From: Calliopsis andreniformis
Taxonomy: Eukaryota; Arthropoda; Insecta; Hymenoptera; Andrenidae
Direction of reading: 5' to 3'
Length of the DNA stretch: 64,000 nt
NCBI RefSeq assembly: GCF_051401765.1
Contig: NC_135073.1
Location: forward strand, 4,650,001 to 4,714,000
Shown: positions 53,440 through 64,000 of the stretch, one piece after another
How the letters are laid out: each line of letters starts with the position of its first letter
Numbering within the stretch: position 1 is the stretch's first letter
The notes under the pieces: model-generated
The model's database searches: none
What the model was told of the DNA's origin: nothing
Seen by the model: only the letters and a program-made list of their open reading frames with translations
Position numbers and translations under genes: made by a program

Positions 53440-53492
53440 AATTTGCATGTGACCCAGTCCCAGCTAATCGTGAATGGTAGTGGATGGCCTCC
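53440..53492 (+). repeat. Triplicated module, copy B
   Basis: AATTTGCATGTGACCCAG is followed by TCCCAGCTAATCGTGAATGG and TAGTGGATGGCCTCC. Relative to copy A it has single substitutions and one 3-bp insertion. The octamer ATTTGCAT is perfect and the E-box is changed to CAGCTA. The corresponding frame gives SQLIVNGSGWPP. Confidence 0.75.
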
Positions 53493-56400
53493 GGCGCTAG
53501 TATGACAACGTTTCATGCGAGCGTGATTTCAGCCCACCGATGCTGTGGGCTCGACACCACGCCTCGTCGACCTCGTCTGAACAATGGAAAATAACGTAAC
53601 GTAATCGACAATCCTCGTCCCTCTCGCCTACTGTCCAGGAAAAGCGACGAGTACGTACCGTTGAGAACAGATGGGAATAATAACGCTAAAAGGTACGATG
53701 ACGTAAGCGGAGTCTCGACTCCAACTGCGAGATACACTTCGATCACGGGGGTCCATTGAGTCACTCGAGTACAGAGAACGAACTGACGTCCTGACGAATG
53801 GTTATGTAACTGAGTAAATATGGTCAGGTGGTTGCACACTGCTAGGATATAAAAGTTGCAGTCAATACTTCAGGCTTGTCCTCAAACACATTAAGACTTT
53901 ACGAGTGCACGATACGGTATTTTATGTAATTTCTGAATGTTAATTTGAGGAATGGAAATGTGATACTATCGGTGGTAAAAGTCGTTGGAGAAAACAAAGT
54001 TTTCAAAGGCTTTTAATTTCATCTGCAGAAAGAACGTGGGACGCTCAGACATGTTCAGCTCTGCCATGAATGGTATGAACAGCGAATATTTCTCAGCCAA
54101 TATAAACTTCTGCGCTGTCTTGATTGACAGTGAGTGGCACGTATCGGTATTGTCCCATTTTTTAACTTTCTGCGAGAGTCGTTTCAATTTATACCTTCAT
54201 CACGCGCGCAACCGTTCTGCTTTCTCTCCCACCAGCGCATCGTCCCGCATGCAGGTCGTTTTCTGAAAAGTCGGATAACTCCTCACGGTCGATGGACATC
54301 CATATATTCTCTGCAAAGTGGAACAAATCACTAAAAAGTCAAGCGATACAGTGCACTGAATATCCATTTAATATTTTACCTCTGCGATCATACGAGGATT
54401 TTAATACTACTGTTAATGCCTAGTAAAAATGTCATCCCTAAGTTTTTATGTTATGGAGCGTGAAAAACTGTGTCCCAGTAATTATACTATTTTCGCGTTA
54501 TAACTTCGCCTCTATCTTTATAGTATTTAGAGTTATTGTCTCATTTTTCATTTTACTCTTCCGTTCGACAAACTAATAACACGGTAAGACTAATACTCTC
54601 ACATTTGCTCTCTACAGTCTCAATTCGTAGGAATTCAGCTGTAGTATTGCGTAAACGTCATTTCACAGCGTGCATTTCGTGTATCCCGTCAGACACCAAG
54701 TGACAGGATATCATTGAACGCTCGTCCAAGATGCACGATTTAGCGACACAAAGGACACTTGACGGCTCGTTGCGCAACGTAAGCATATCTTTACGCATTT
54801 GCAGAAACAGTCTCGCCGAGCAAAGATCAATTCTCGGTTTCCACGTCTCTCCATTTGCTTCGCTCTCATAACACTGATGAAGCTCCATCGAAGAACAATC
54901 GATTACTGTTATTTCCGTCCGTTTGGCCATCTCACATCCGTTTCACAATATCACTGTTAAATCCCAAGAGTGCAGAAATACGAAGTGCATTTATTTTGGC
55001 TTCCTTTTTCTCTGTCACGATGGCTTTTAGTCGATCGCGGAAAATATCGAGGGTCAATCTTTTTTATTATTTAGCACATAAGTGGTATTAAAGGGTCGTA
55101 TGAAAGAAATACAAAAGCTCCCTGTTATTATTCGATTCACCGTACCGCGCACACTCAAATTACTTTTCAATGATGCCCGCCTTACATAATCGCATCGCGT
55201 AAATCGATAACTTCCAGACCGAAACTGTATACGCAGGTTTCCGCGGATCAGTTTCGCTTCGCGTGCCTGTATGTACGTATATCGGATAAATTAGAAGGGA
55301 GACGATCAAATTGACCGGAAATGTATCTGACTAATTAAACTCCAAACTAGTTAGGTATCTTTGTTTGTACATAAACACTCATTACATTAAGCATTTGAAT
55401 AAGGTAATACTTAAACAATGTTAAGCTGCAATTAACTTTCAGCCTATTTTTCGAAATGTAAATAATACGCGTTGTATAAAACGTCAGTGGGGAAATTTCT
55501 ATTCAGGAATTGAACTGATCAAATACTACTCATTAATTCAAATTTATAAATTTTTAAACTATTAAATAGTGAAGTTAGGCATTTTTAAATATTTTTAATT
55601 TTCATTTTCTTTTTATTTAGAATTACACTTTCTAAATTAAAATCGCTCTACGAAGAATAAAATAATAACCCAGCACAACTAATCAATACCAGTATAGCTA
55701 ACCAGTTTGCCTTTGGACAGCCTGAGTCATCATCGATAGCCAAAGAATGACAAGAAAATGATCCATCCTCTACTACCGTATTCAAAACAATAAGTTGTAA
55801 CGTGATCGTATCGAAGCGCAGAACACATTTCATGAGTAAGGTAGAAAATTTGACTGGTGTTCATTCGTACTTGAAGAAAACAAATCGAGAGGGAACGAGG
55901 AAACCGAGTCTCCGACCGGTTCTCGGCTACACTTGGCAATCTCCGTTGCATCATGTGCTCATCCTTCCTCCGCAGTCGGTTTCTCCTCGACAAAGGGAAA
56001 ACAGAAACGAGAGACGGGTCTACGGAGGTAGACCGGTCATACAGGGAACTTTTCACTCGGCCCCAACATACATACTTGAACAAGCAGGTGTGTCGCTTCG
56101 AGTCGTAGAACGTGATGACGTCGCCCGCTACTTCGTTCCTCGGTACTCCAGAGTGCCCACACTTCGGATCCCTTCTGTCATGTTTCATTTCCATCGACGA
56201 TTTTTTTCTTTTCTTCGATTAACTTACCGCTGCTCGAAAATGTCGCCCCAATGATGGCGTTATGTGTTCATTCTGGATCGATGGATACGGACTTGTACGA
56301 GTAGTCGAATCCTCAATGGAAAGTTTCGCGAAGTGATATTGGTCCCTTCTAACTTCGGCAGTATAAGATCGCTATACATAGTTGACCTATTTCAATAACT

Positions 56401-57272
56401 ATTAGGCTATTCGAGAAGTTCCTATCGTTTTGTTAAGTGAACTCAGTGTACAATATTTTTGTTCATAACATATTTAATATACATTGTATGAGTACTATTA
56501 TTTTTGTGAAAAGATTTACTTTTAAGATTGATAAGTATATTGTGCAACGTTGTGGACCTTGTTTTGTTTGTGTTACCGTGTTAGTAAAAGTGAATAAGTA
56601 GGAAATGTCAAAGATGGTGATATTAAGAATTAATATGCATTAGCTAATATACATTAGCTGCTTTTGCCATTAAAAATCCACACCACTCATCTATTCTCTA
56701 TTACGCAAACAAAAGTCATCAAAGTTGAATGAAGTCATACCACAAGCCAATCAATTGTGTCAAAAATGATATGATGGAGCTCCATTATGTACAACAATGG
56801 ATACTTACTCTGACATTACAAACATCATTTTTATTACTTAATTTATGCATTATTAATTAGTTAGTTAAAAATATAAAACGGTCAATCTATTAGTGCAATT
56901 TTAAGAACATTTATTATTTTTATTAGAATTTACTTTTGGAAAATGTGATAAAAATATGAACGCATTTTCTAAACAGTATACTTGAAAATTTACCATAGGT
57001 AAATTTATCTTTTTATATCTTTATAGAAGAAAATTTACAATACATGATATAACTTATTAATAAGAATTAAAAATTCCAAATTACTTTCGTAATAGTTTTT
57101 AGTATGAATCTGAACATGTAAACTTACCTTGTTAATCTTCCCAGACTATTATACGAAAATGTTTTTATACAAATTCTATTTGTCAGGTGTCCAATTAGTT
57201 TACGGCACCAAAAAGTAACAGAAGAAGCAAATATACAAAGTAATTCTTGCATATATTATTAAACTTGAGTAT

Positions 57273-57480
57273 AGTACAGGCCATGATATAGCAAGCTCGT
57301 AAAGTCGATCAAGCGTAAAAGTAAACATCGTAAATGATTTTATTCTATTGTATAGTTACGACCATTAATCAGATACTATCATTCATTTTTTTGTGAAATT
57401 CTAATGTAGTATGCAACGCTCTTAAATGAGTAAGAACTCACGAGTTTAATTTACGACCTCAGTACATCATGGCCCACACT
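57273..57480. mobile_element. Small MITE-like element, about 208 bp, with terminal inverted repeats
   Basis: The left end AGTACAGGCCATGATATAGC runs on to GCTCGTAAA. It matches the inverted right end AGTGTGGGCCATGATGTACT, which runs on to GGTCGTAAA. The terminal repeats are about 30 bp with several differences. ATA directly outside each end may be a target-site duplication. No coding capacity. It differs in sequence from the two larger foldback elements. Confidence 0.62.
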
Positions 57481-58944
57481 ATAAAAGCCCATTCTACTCT
57501 TAGAATATCAATGTATGTAAGCATATCAGTCTTTTTTGCACATCCTCAAACATATTTGTTTATACTGCATAGTTATACAAGGCTATTGGATCCTATTTGT
57601 ATATGCAGTTTTAACTATGTGAAACAAAACATATGAAACAGAAAAATTACGAAAACATCAGGAGCTAACTACTGATGTCACTTAAGAGCACTCAAATAAC
57701 AGTACCATACTTTATAAACAAATTCGTCTTTATCTAAGATATTAAAATATTTGAAGTATTAAATTTTGGGAAAACATCTCTCTCGTTGAGTGATTTTCAA
57801 GAGGCATTTGGTAACAGTACGAACGACTTATTTTGCACGAAAATATCATTTTCAAAGCTCCTTCTGATTACTGCCGTGATGCATCCAAATACTATGGCGT
57901 AACTCGTATCGCTTCATTCAAACATTTTCAGAAGATTTGTGACCGGTGATTGAGATAGAACGTAGAACATTCTTGGACTCCGCAATTCCATATTTCTCTG
58001 TTGCTCGCTCGTGCGCTTCTGTTGGCACGATAGTTTGCATCGTGTGGATAGGCGCGCATACCACAGACGAGCCTGGCTATGGCAACCTACTTAGCTGCTT
58101 AAGCTGCACCTACTGTCGCCTTGTTATTTTCCGACCACACTGTCAGCCATTCTGTTCACACCGGTACAAAAGAAAGAAAAGACATTAATTAATCGCGACT
58201 TCCTCAGCCACGCGTGATGGCATCCACGTTCTGTTTATTGAACTGAATATCATCATAAAGAACAGTCGTAAAAATATGACTGTACGGAATACGAATAAGT
58301 TGAATTGATCGAAGTCGTCATTAAATCTACTGTAACGTATTTGATTATACATATACCTAATTATGGTCGTAAGAGATCTAACCTGGCTTATGCTAAATAA
58401 CAATAGGATAATTTTAATAAATTTGTTTAGAGAAACTTATAATGACCTTTTGATATTTTAAAAGTTAATAAGTATATATGTAGTATCATATGAGGGAAAA
58501 GTTTTCATGTAAACATGAAATTTATAGATATAAGATACATTCTTATACTTTCCCTCTATTTTTTCTTGTAAATACGAGTTTATGAAATCCTGAAAGGTAT
58601 TGCACTAACAAAATAAAATAAACTATCATTGTAGAGTTTCAAGACTCAACTTTAACCTCAGAAAATGTTATATAAAAAACCCAGTCATTTTTCAGTGTAC
58701 ATAACATACAAGAATTAAGTAGATCTTTTTTGTATACTATTTTTTCGAGATATGTACATTTTTTATTTTTCTTTCCATAAATTTAAATTAAATTAATTTT
58801 CTGATCCCTAAAATTCAGTCATATGCACACTGAACATCCAAAAGACTTTTTACGACAACAATTCTGATAATTATCTACCCAATTAAGGAAACAGCCAATA
58901 CAATTATTTCAATTATCAATAATTAGAGAAGATAGTATAGAAGT

Positions 58945-59355
58945 GTGTATTGTTATTGCGCTTTGTATTTAATATCCTCGAAAAATGGCTACAAATACTA
59001 TTATGTGTTACGTAACGTTACTCATGGCGCTCCTTCCTCGACTTCAATAAAATTTGCAATTTGTAATGTTACTGGCATTCTATGTATGAAGTTTCGCAAT
59101 TATTCTATGGGAAACCAACTATACCTTACCACATCTGTTACATTAACGATGCAACGATTATGCCTAATTGTAAGCGCGTCGAGCAATTACGCGGTTATCG
59201 ATATTGTTCTTGTCTACCCAGCCATATTTAGACGGTCGAACTACCTGCATGTACGATTTGCAAATTTGGTAGTAAACTTACCGTGGCACAAGTTTCGCAA
59301 TTGGAGGTCAGCAAGCGTTCACGAAGTTAGCTGGAAATTCATTTCACTATTTTAG
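58945..59355 (+). other. 136-codon open frame, doubtful
   Basis: A plus-strand frame with a GTG-rich start region, hydrophobic pieces and no recognisable domain. It ends directly before the hairpin cluster at 59350. Codon use and composition do not stand out. The start is uncertain and there is no antisense support. Recorded because it is the longest open frame without a long antisense partner. Confidence 0.18.
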
Positions 59356-59490
59356 CTTTTTGTAGCTAAAACTATAATAATTACGAAGAACAAAAATAGT
59401 CGGTAATTATTCAATATATGGGAGGCAGCTCAGATAACCTTGACTTTGATGTACGTAGTCAAGGACACTCTCCTGAACAATATTCAGGAG
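59350..59490. repeat. Run of four hairpins
   Basis: Perfect inverted repeats in order: TTTTAGCT/AGCTAAAA (59350-59357 with 59364-59371, loop 6), AATAATTAC/GTAATTATT (59376-59384 with 59403-59411, loop 18), CCTTGACT/AGTCAAGG (59438-59445 with 59457-59464, loop 11) and CTCCTGAA/TTCAGGAG (59470-59477 with 59483-59490, loop 5). Four stems of 8-9 bp within 141 bp is unusual. A structured RNA or cruciform-forming DNA element is possible. Confidence 0.7.
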
Positions 59491-59632
59491 GTTTTAGCCT
59501 TTGTTCGTTATTCTTTAAAAAGTTATTATTAATTATTAAACGCTGGACATTTTCCAAGCGTTCATATTTACCGAAATGATGTTTTAATTTCTGTAAGTAG
59601 TGCTTACGATGCAATATTTATGAAATATGCAA

Positions 59633-59764
59633 GCCCCTCCCACAGCACCCCTTCCTCGAAGAAGAATAGCGTAGACTTAGACTAGCCTATCTCGGTTAAC
59701 GTTAGCATAGAGTAGCTTGGCTGGGCTGGATTCTTTTTTCGAGGAGAGGGTGGAGGGGCGGAGC
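59633..59764. repeat. Imperfect inverted repeat of about 40 bp, arms pyrimidine/purine biased
   Basis: The left arm GCCCCTCCCACAGCACCCCT runs on to TCCTCGAAGAAGAAT. It pairs with the right arm ATTCTTTTTTCGAGGAGAGG, which runs on to GTGGAGGGGCGG. The centre is about 55 bp. It would form a long imperfect hairpin in RNA. It lies 140 bp after the four-hairpin run, so the two may be one unit. A small foldback element or a miRNA-like precursor are alternatives. Confidence 0.65.
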
Positions 59765-62700
59765 TCCTGTCCTGCCACATGTTGCAGTACAATTAGAATT
59801 TACAAAAAGAATTTACAAAATACTTATTAATTTTGTAAAAATATCTACGAAATACTAGAACGGTAACATGCATTTTGAGAAATGTATTTTTTTTTTGTCT
59901 GATTTATTTGTCTAATATCAAAATACAACCTACAATCTACATATTCACACAAATGCTCTGACCAGCCATACATTGAGAACTAAATAGTTTAAGCAGCCAG
60001 TAAAAGATTCATAACTTAAGTAGTAATAAGTCACAAAGCTAGAAATAAAAAATTTAACGCAAGCAGGAAATTCTGATATTATCGTTATCTTCTAATACAG
60101 AGATATGGGTAAAAATAGATTTTAACAGACACGTATGTATGTACTATCAACGATTTTAATGAGCCTATTCATTGGCTGTGGATGACATAGATAAATAGAT
60201 GCAGGTATCTATTTAAAAGTCGCGTACATATTTGTAAAAAATATACATGGTATAATAGAATTTTACATGCATATTTACATATCGCCTCTCCACAAGAAAA
60301 TGATCAGAAGTTAAAAATTGCAATTTTCGTTTAATGATGTAGCATCTTATAATACATAGATTTACTACTATTTTCCAGTTGGAACAGAAAACTTTTCAGT
60401 AAATCTTAACTAACACATGGCACGGGTATAATGCTGTAATTAAGTAATTTTCTTTTCCTTTTTCTCAAAAATTGTGTTATGGATTTGTGACAGTTTTCTT
60501 CCAAAGATACGACGTGTAAGTACAAATGTAGATGTTAACCTAGGTGTCAACCATTTCTCATGTTTATTTTTGTATTTTTGTTATAACGGTTAACAAACCG
60601 TTAAAACGACAAGAAAACATAATGATAAACAAGACTGCGAATTTTCACACATTCATAAGAAATTTAAATATGCAAAAAATTGCAGGATACAGACAATACG
60701 TGGAAACGTAAATATTCAAAATAAACTACACATTATAATATCTAAAATCTAAAGCAAATCTCTGTTCAGGTTCCATGTCCTTAGCTCTGTTTCCAAAAAC
60801 ACAAATTTGGAAAAATATTCGTAGTCTATCGATGAGTCCCCATTTCAATTCCATCGCACATTTTTCGTAATCCATCCCCTACCGTTATTCGCGCAACCAT
60901 CATCAATCGCTTAAACAGAATCTGAAAGATCCATAATTGACGCACGTCTACGTGTAAAAATTCAAGCGACGTGCCCCAAAGAAACTATAAAAGGAAAGAT
61001 AGAGGAGGGAGGAGCGACGGAATAAACGAGAAGGGCGGAAACGACGAGAAGGTGGCGACAAAGGAAGCGTCGATTGGCAAAGTCAGACCGGATGGAAGCC
61101 GAAGTACCGGATCCCATACAAATATCCAATTAACGTGCGCCGCTTATGGGTAGTTCGAAAGGTACAGAGTTTCCCGCTTCAAAACGGCGAACCCTCTTTC
61201 GCCTCCCCCTTCCACGTCGTCAAATGAGACGCGGCATTCGTTGCAACGTTTGGAAATATGCGATGCTTGTATCTCTCGTCGCGATCCGGAATTTATGGCT
61301 CCATTTCTGGCGCGAACGGGAATCGTTGTCGTGGAGAAAGATATCCGAGAATCGAGGCGACGACCGGGATTTTCGTTGAAATATACGGGCCACCGGCAGG
61401 GAATTCAGGAAATACGCTCTTCACCTGTGCCAGTCTTTGAAACAGATTTTACGAAACCCCTCCCGGTCGCTCTGCAAAACGGGGAACCCGGTGACGTTCC
61501 CCTGTATACGCGCTAGAGAAATCGATTTCTCGTGGAAAACGCGAACACGGTGGCCCACGAATAGGTTTCGCTCGCGAAATTCTGGCCTGTTGTAACGCGT
61601 GCTCCTGTTTAGACGGTGTTAGTTGGTCAGACTTCTGGTCAAATTCTGGTGGAAGCTGTGTTGTAACTTCGCCCAAAGCAACTTATATTTCTAGCTAGAC
61701 TACAAACATGGTATAGTCAGGAAATTCAATAAATGGTAAAATGAACATGTTTAGGGCAGTGGACAAATAAAATGACAGGAATATTGGAAGATGAGGGTTT
61801 GAGCTCTTAGAACCACGATTTCTTGGGCGACACTTCCATTCGATACCTCAATTTACCATGCTATATTTGTAGTCTAATTGTACTTGTTTTATTTTCTAAT
61901 TTAAAGTACACGATCGTATAGAATGGAGGAGCTATTGTTACAAGGGAACTGTGAGTGTGGCAGAGACAAGACTCTATACCCTTTCTAAGCAGTTTAGTGC
62001 TTATTAGGGATACCGCGAAAGATCTACTCACAACAGATGCCACTACTAAAGGGCCGAACAAGGGCAAATTAGTCCTCATCTAAAACAGAATCTCCGGAAT
62101 GAGTCCGGAGAACTTCAGTGGTCTTTCTAGGTGCAAGGAATTTTATCCTAGACTGGATTTCACGGGAATAGACCATGCATGAATCCTCCCTTCAGGATGC
62201 AGTCCAACTTACATATGAGGAAACTATCCAAAACGATAGTTCCTGATTTTGTTAGAACTTCCTAGGTTTGTAGGGTAGCTAAACACATTTTTTATATAAG
62301 TATACAGACAGCTCGGTTACAGCTGATTATAAATGACAAAATAAGACGTCAATTGTAAGTTGTAAAAAATTGTGGTTGAGCCTACATTTGCATTATTTAT
62401 ATCAATGATTGTGATAGGCATTGCTTTCTTTAAAAATTTATAATAAAAAAACACGAAGACTCAATTACATTTTTGTTATCCTTAACTTTATCTGAGCCAT
62501 TCAAGTTTCCCCCACTTATAGGCAAATACCTGGTATACATACATACGCTACTATTAAGACATTAGACTATAATAAACTAATTTATTGAACTGAATATAGT
62601 TATACCTTGTTTCGGTTAGTACGTCAGAGGTATATTACGCATTCATTACCATTACGTTTCGTGCGGTGACACACATTTTAAAGTACATCGTTCCTCAGAG

Positions 62701-64000
62701 CACACATCGCGGTAAGAAATACAACTCTCTTCGCCGAACCTATAAAAAGGGAGCTGCAAAAGTGCATACATCGAGAGGAAAGAATTCTGTTCGCGTTCAA
62801 CCTTATGAAACGAAAATTTACGGTCATACTCGGCTGTGCGGCTGAAACGTTTCACTAACCGGAATTCGTGGCTCTCTATAAATCGCTGCCTCTCTTTGAC
62901 GTCACTTCCTGCGCGTTCTGCCGACGACATACTAATGACGAGCTGCATACCTATGACCAAAGCAACGCAACACCTATGCGTCGCCTCGGATGGACACAAT
63001 GCAACTTTGATTTGCGTCGCTCGAATGAATTTCTTCGTTTCGCTATCTTGGAACGTCGACCTGACTGTTACTGCGTCAAAGCTGACTATAACGCGCAAAA
63101 TATAATTTAGAAACTGGAAATTAGCTTACTCGTTGTTGTGAAGATACAATCAACACTTCGGCGGTCTTACTACCTCTAGTACCTAGATTTGGATTGGTTT
63201 TTCACTCGCTAAATTAATTTTGTACGCGATGATAAACTTATAAATATAGTTTGTAACGAAATTGTTTGAGGGTTGATGTGTTTAGTTTGAATGGTCGTCA
63301 CTTCTTAAGAGTAATTTTTTCGCCCTGCAGACACATCTGGCGTGCAAAGACTCTTTAGTTTCAGTCACACATATTTTTATTATTTAAATACAATAATGAA
63401 GCATAACTTCCAACTTCTTAAAAATTAACCATCAATCATGTGCTTAAGCAATAAAATTCAAGTTTCGATAAAATTATTTTAATTATGTGTTTGCTTTAGA
63501 TAAGACAATTACTATGATGATCAAAATAAAAGCTTACTCTCTATTAGCCCATTAGTCCTGCACAATCGCGAATTTATATTGTGTAAACACTCTACTCCTG
63601 ATTTTAATCTTTTGGTCACAGTATGCGCTTACTGCTGCATATTATTCAATTACATTTGTGAATAGATTTTATTTTACTTCTTAAATATAAGCGTCAGCGG
63701 CAAAAAAACGGGGTAATAATAATTTCAATATTTATAGGATATACCTACGTATGTTAAAGAAATATTGAATTAACAAATAGATTGAACGTTTTTCTTTCAA
63801 ACTAAGTATGTAATTGTCAAAATTCTCACAAAAGTCAACAAAAAATTGCACAAATAATTATGAGATGAGACTAACAAGTTGAAGCTATCGACGTATAATA
63901 AATACGTCGTATTGTCTCTTCTGCGCAGTTGCTACCTTTCTGTTTTATCGTCATATGAAAACCGAGAAAGACGTAGTCAATCACGTAATTGCCATTCGTT
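59765..64000. other. Non-coding stretch; CpG-rich islands without recognised exons
   Basis: CpG-rich islands lie at about 60770-61700 and 62640-63110. Both carry several overlapping frames on both strands (for example 61241-61516 plus, 62652-63098 minus) with no recognised domain. A perfect hairpin TCTCCGGA/TCCGGAGA is at 62091-62111, and a bulged one (AACTATC/GATAGTT) at about 62224-62243. The last 900 bp are AT-rich with nothing visible. Confidence 0.45.
62091..62111. repeat. Perfect 8-bp stem, 5-nt loop hairpin
   Basis: TCTCCGGA-ATGAG-TCCGGAGA. It has a GC-rich stem and is not followed by a T-run. Role unknown. Confidence 0.75.

Larger units (their letters stand above)
49011..57272. other. 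Non-coding stretch with alternating AT-rich and CpG-rich patches
   Basis: CpG-rich patches at about 50580-51560, 53130-54310, 54640-55330 and 55700-56400 carry frames of 100-154 codons open on both strands (for example 55730-56194 minus, 55802-56254 plus). None has a recognisable domain. AT-rich parts between them show nothing. A short hairpin word lies at 50473-50490. Copies A and B of the triplicated module lie in the first two patches. Confidence 0.45.

Noticed and set aside
55730..56254. 150-codon plus and 154-codon minus frames over the same bases
   Set aside because: Mutually overlapping long frames in a CpG-rich island. Neither peptide shows a recognisable family, so base composition explains both.
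62652..63110. 148-codon minus frame with two plus-strand frames
   Set aside because: Same situation as above: open on both strands, with no motif.
1..64000. tRNA, rRNA, CRISPR arrays, telomeric TTAGG arrays, retroviral or LTR coding regions
   Set aside because: Looked for by eye (tRNA T-loop words, regularly spaced repeats, TTAGG runs, reverse-transcriptase motifs in the frames) and none was convincing. A covariance-model scan would be needed to exclude small RNA genes.

Overview
The window reads as a piece of an AT-rich insect nuclear genome, most likely hymenopteran. The evidence is one unmistakable metazoan CELF/Bruno exon with canonical GT-AG borders, very long non-coding stretches, CpG-rich islands standing out of AT-rich sequence, and foldback (MITE-like) elements whose ends look like common hymenopteran repeats. 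Almost none of the long open frames looks like a real gene. Many of them overlap on both strands inside the GC-richer islands.

Layout. (1) 1-8270 is intron or upstream flank, with one foldback element (about 4.0-4.4 kb) and a 39-bp tandem repeat. (2) 8271-8319 (+) is a 49-nt exon encoding MRHPIQMKPADSENRN, the end of RRM1 of a CELF/Bruno RNA-binding protein. No RRM2, RRM3 or earlier RRM1 exon was found by reading the rest of the window, so its introns are probably very long. (3) 8320-31170 is non-coding as far as I can see. It holds an E-box cluster, a CRE-like cluster, a patch of GAACnnnGTTC palindromes, a second foldback element (19.28-19.66 kb) and two TATA-containing CpG-rich patches. (4) 31170-32484 is the strongest promoter/5'UTR candidate: CpG-rich, with a perfect NRF1/Erect-wing palindrome. 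It leads into a first coding exon at 32485-32605 (+) with an upstream in-frame stop, a good start context and a GT donor. That donor has the same phase as the Bruno exon donor, so this may be an internal alternative promoter of the same gene, or the start of a separate gene. (5) 32606-64000 is again mostly intron or intergenic. It holds several CpG-rich islands, three copies of a roughly 48-bp module spaced about 2.3-2.4 kb apart (48.7, 51.05 and 53.44 kb), a third foldback element (57.27-57.48 kb) and a run of hairpins at 59.35-59.76 kb.

The most interesting items are the triplicated module (a POU-octamer-like word plus a CAGCTG-type core, with differences resembling synonymous changes), the phase-compatible first exon downstream of a Bruno exon, and the hairpin cluster near 59.4 kb. 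All homology statements come from memory of the protein families. Nothing was searched.
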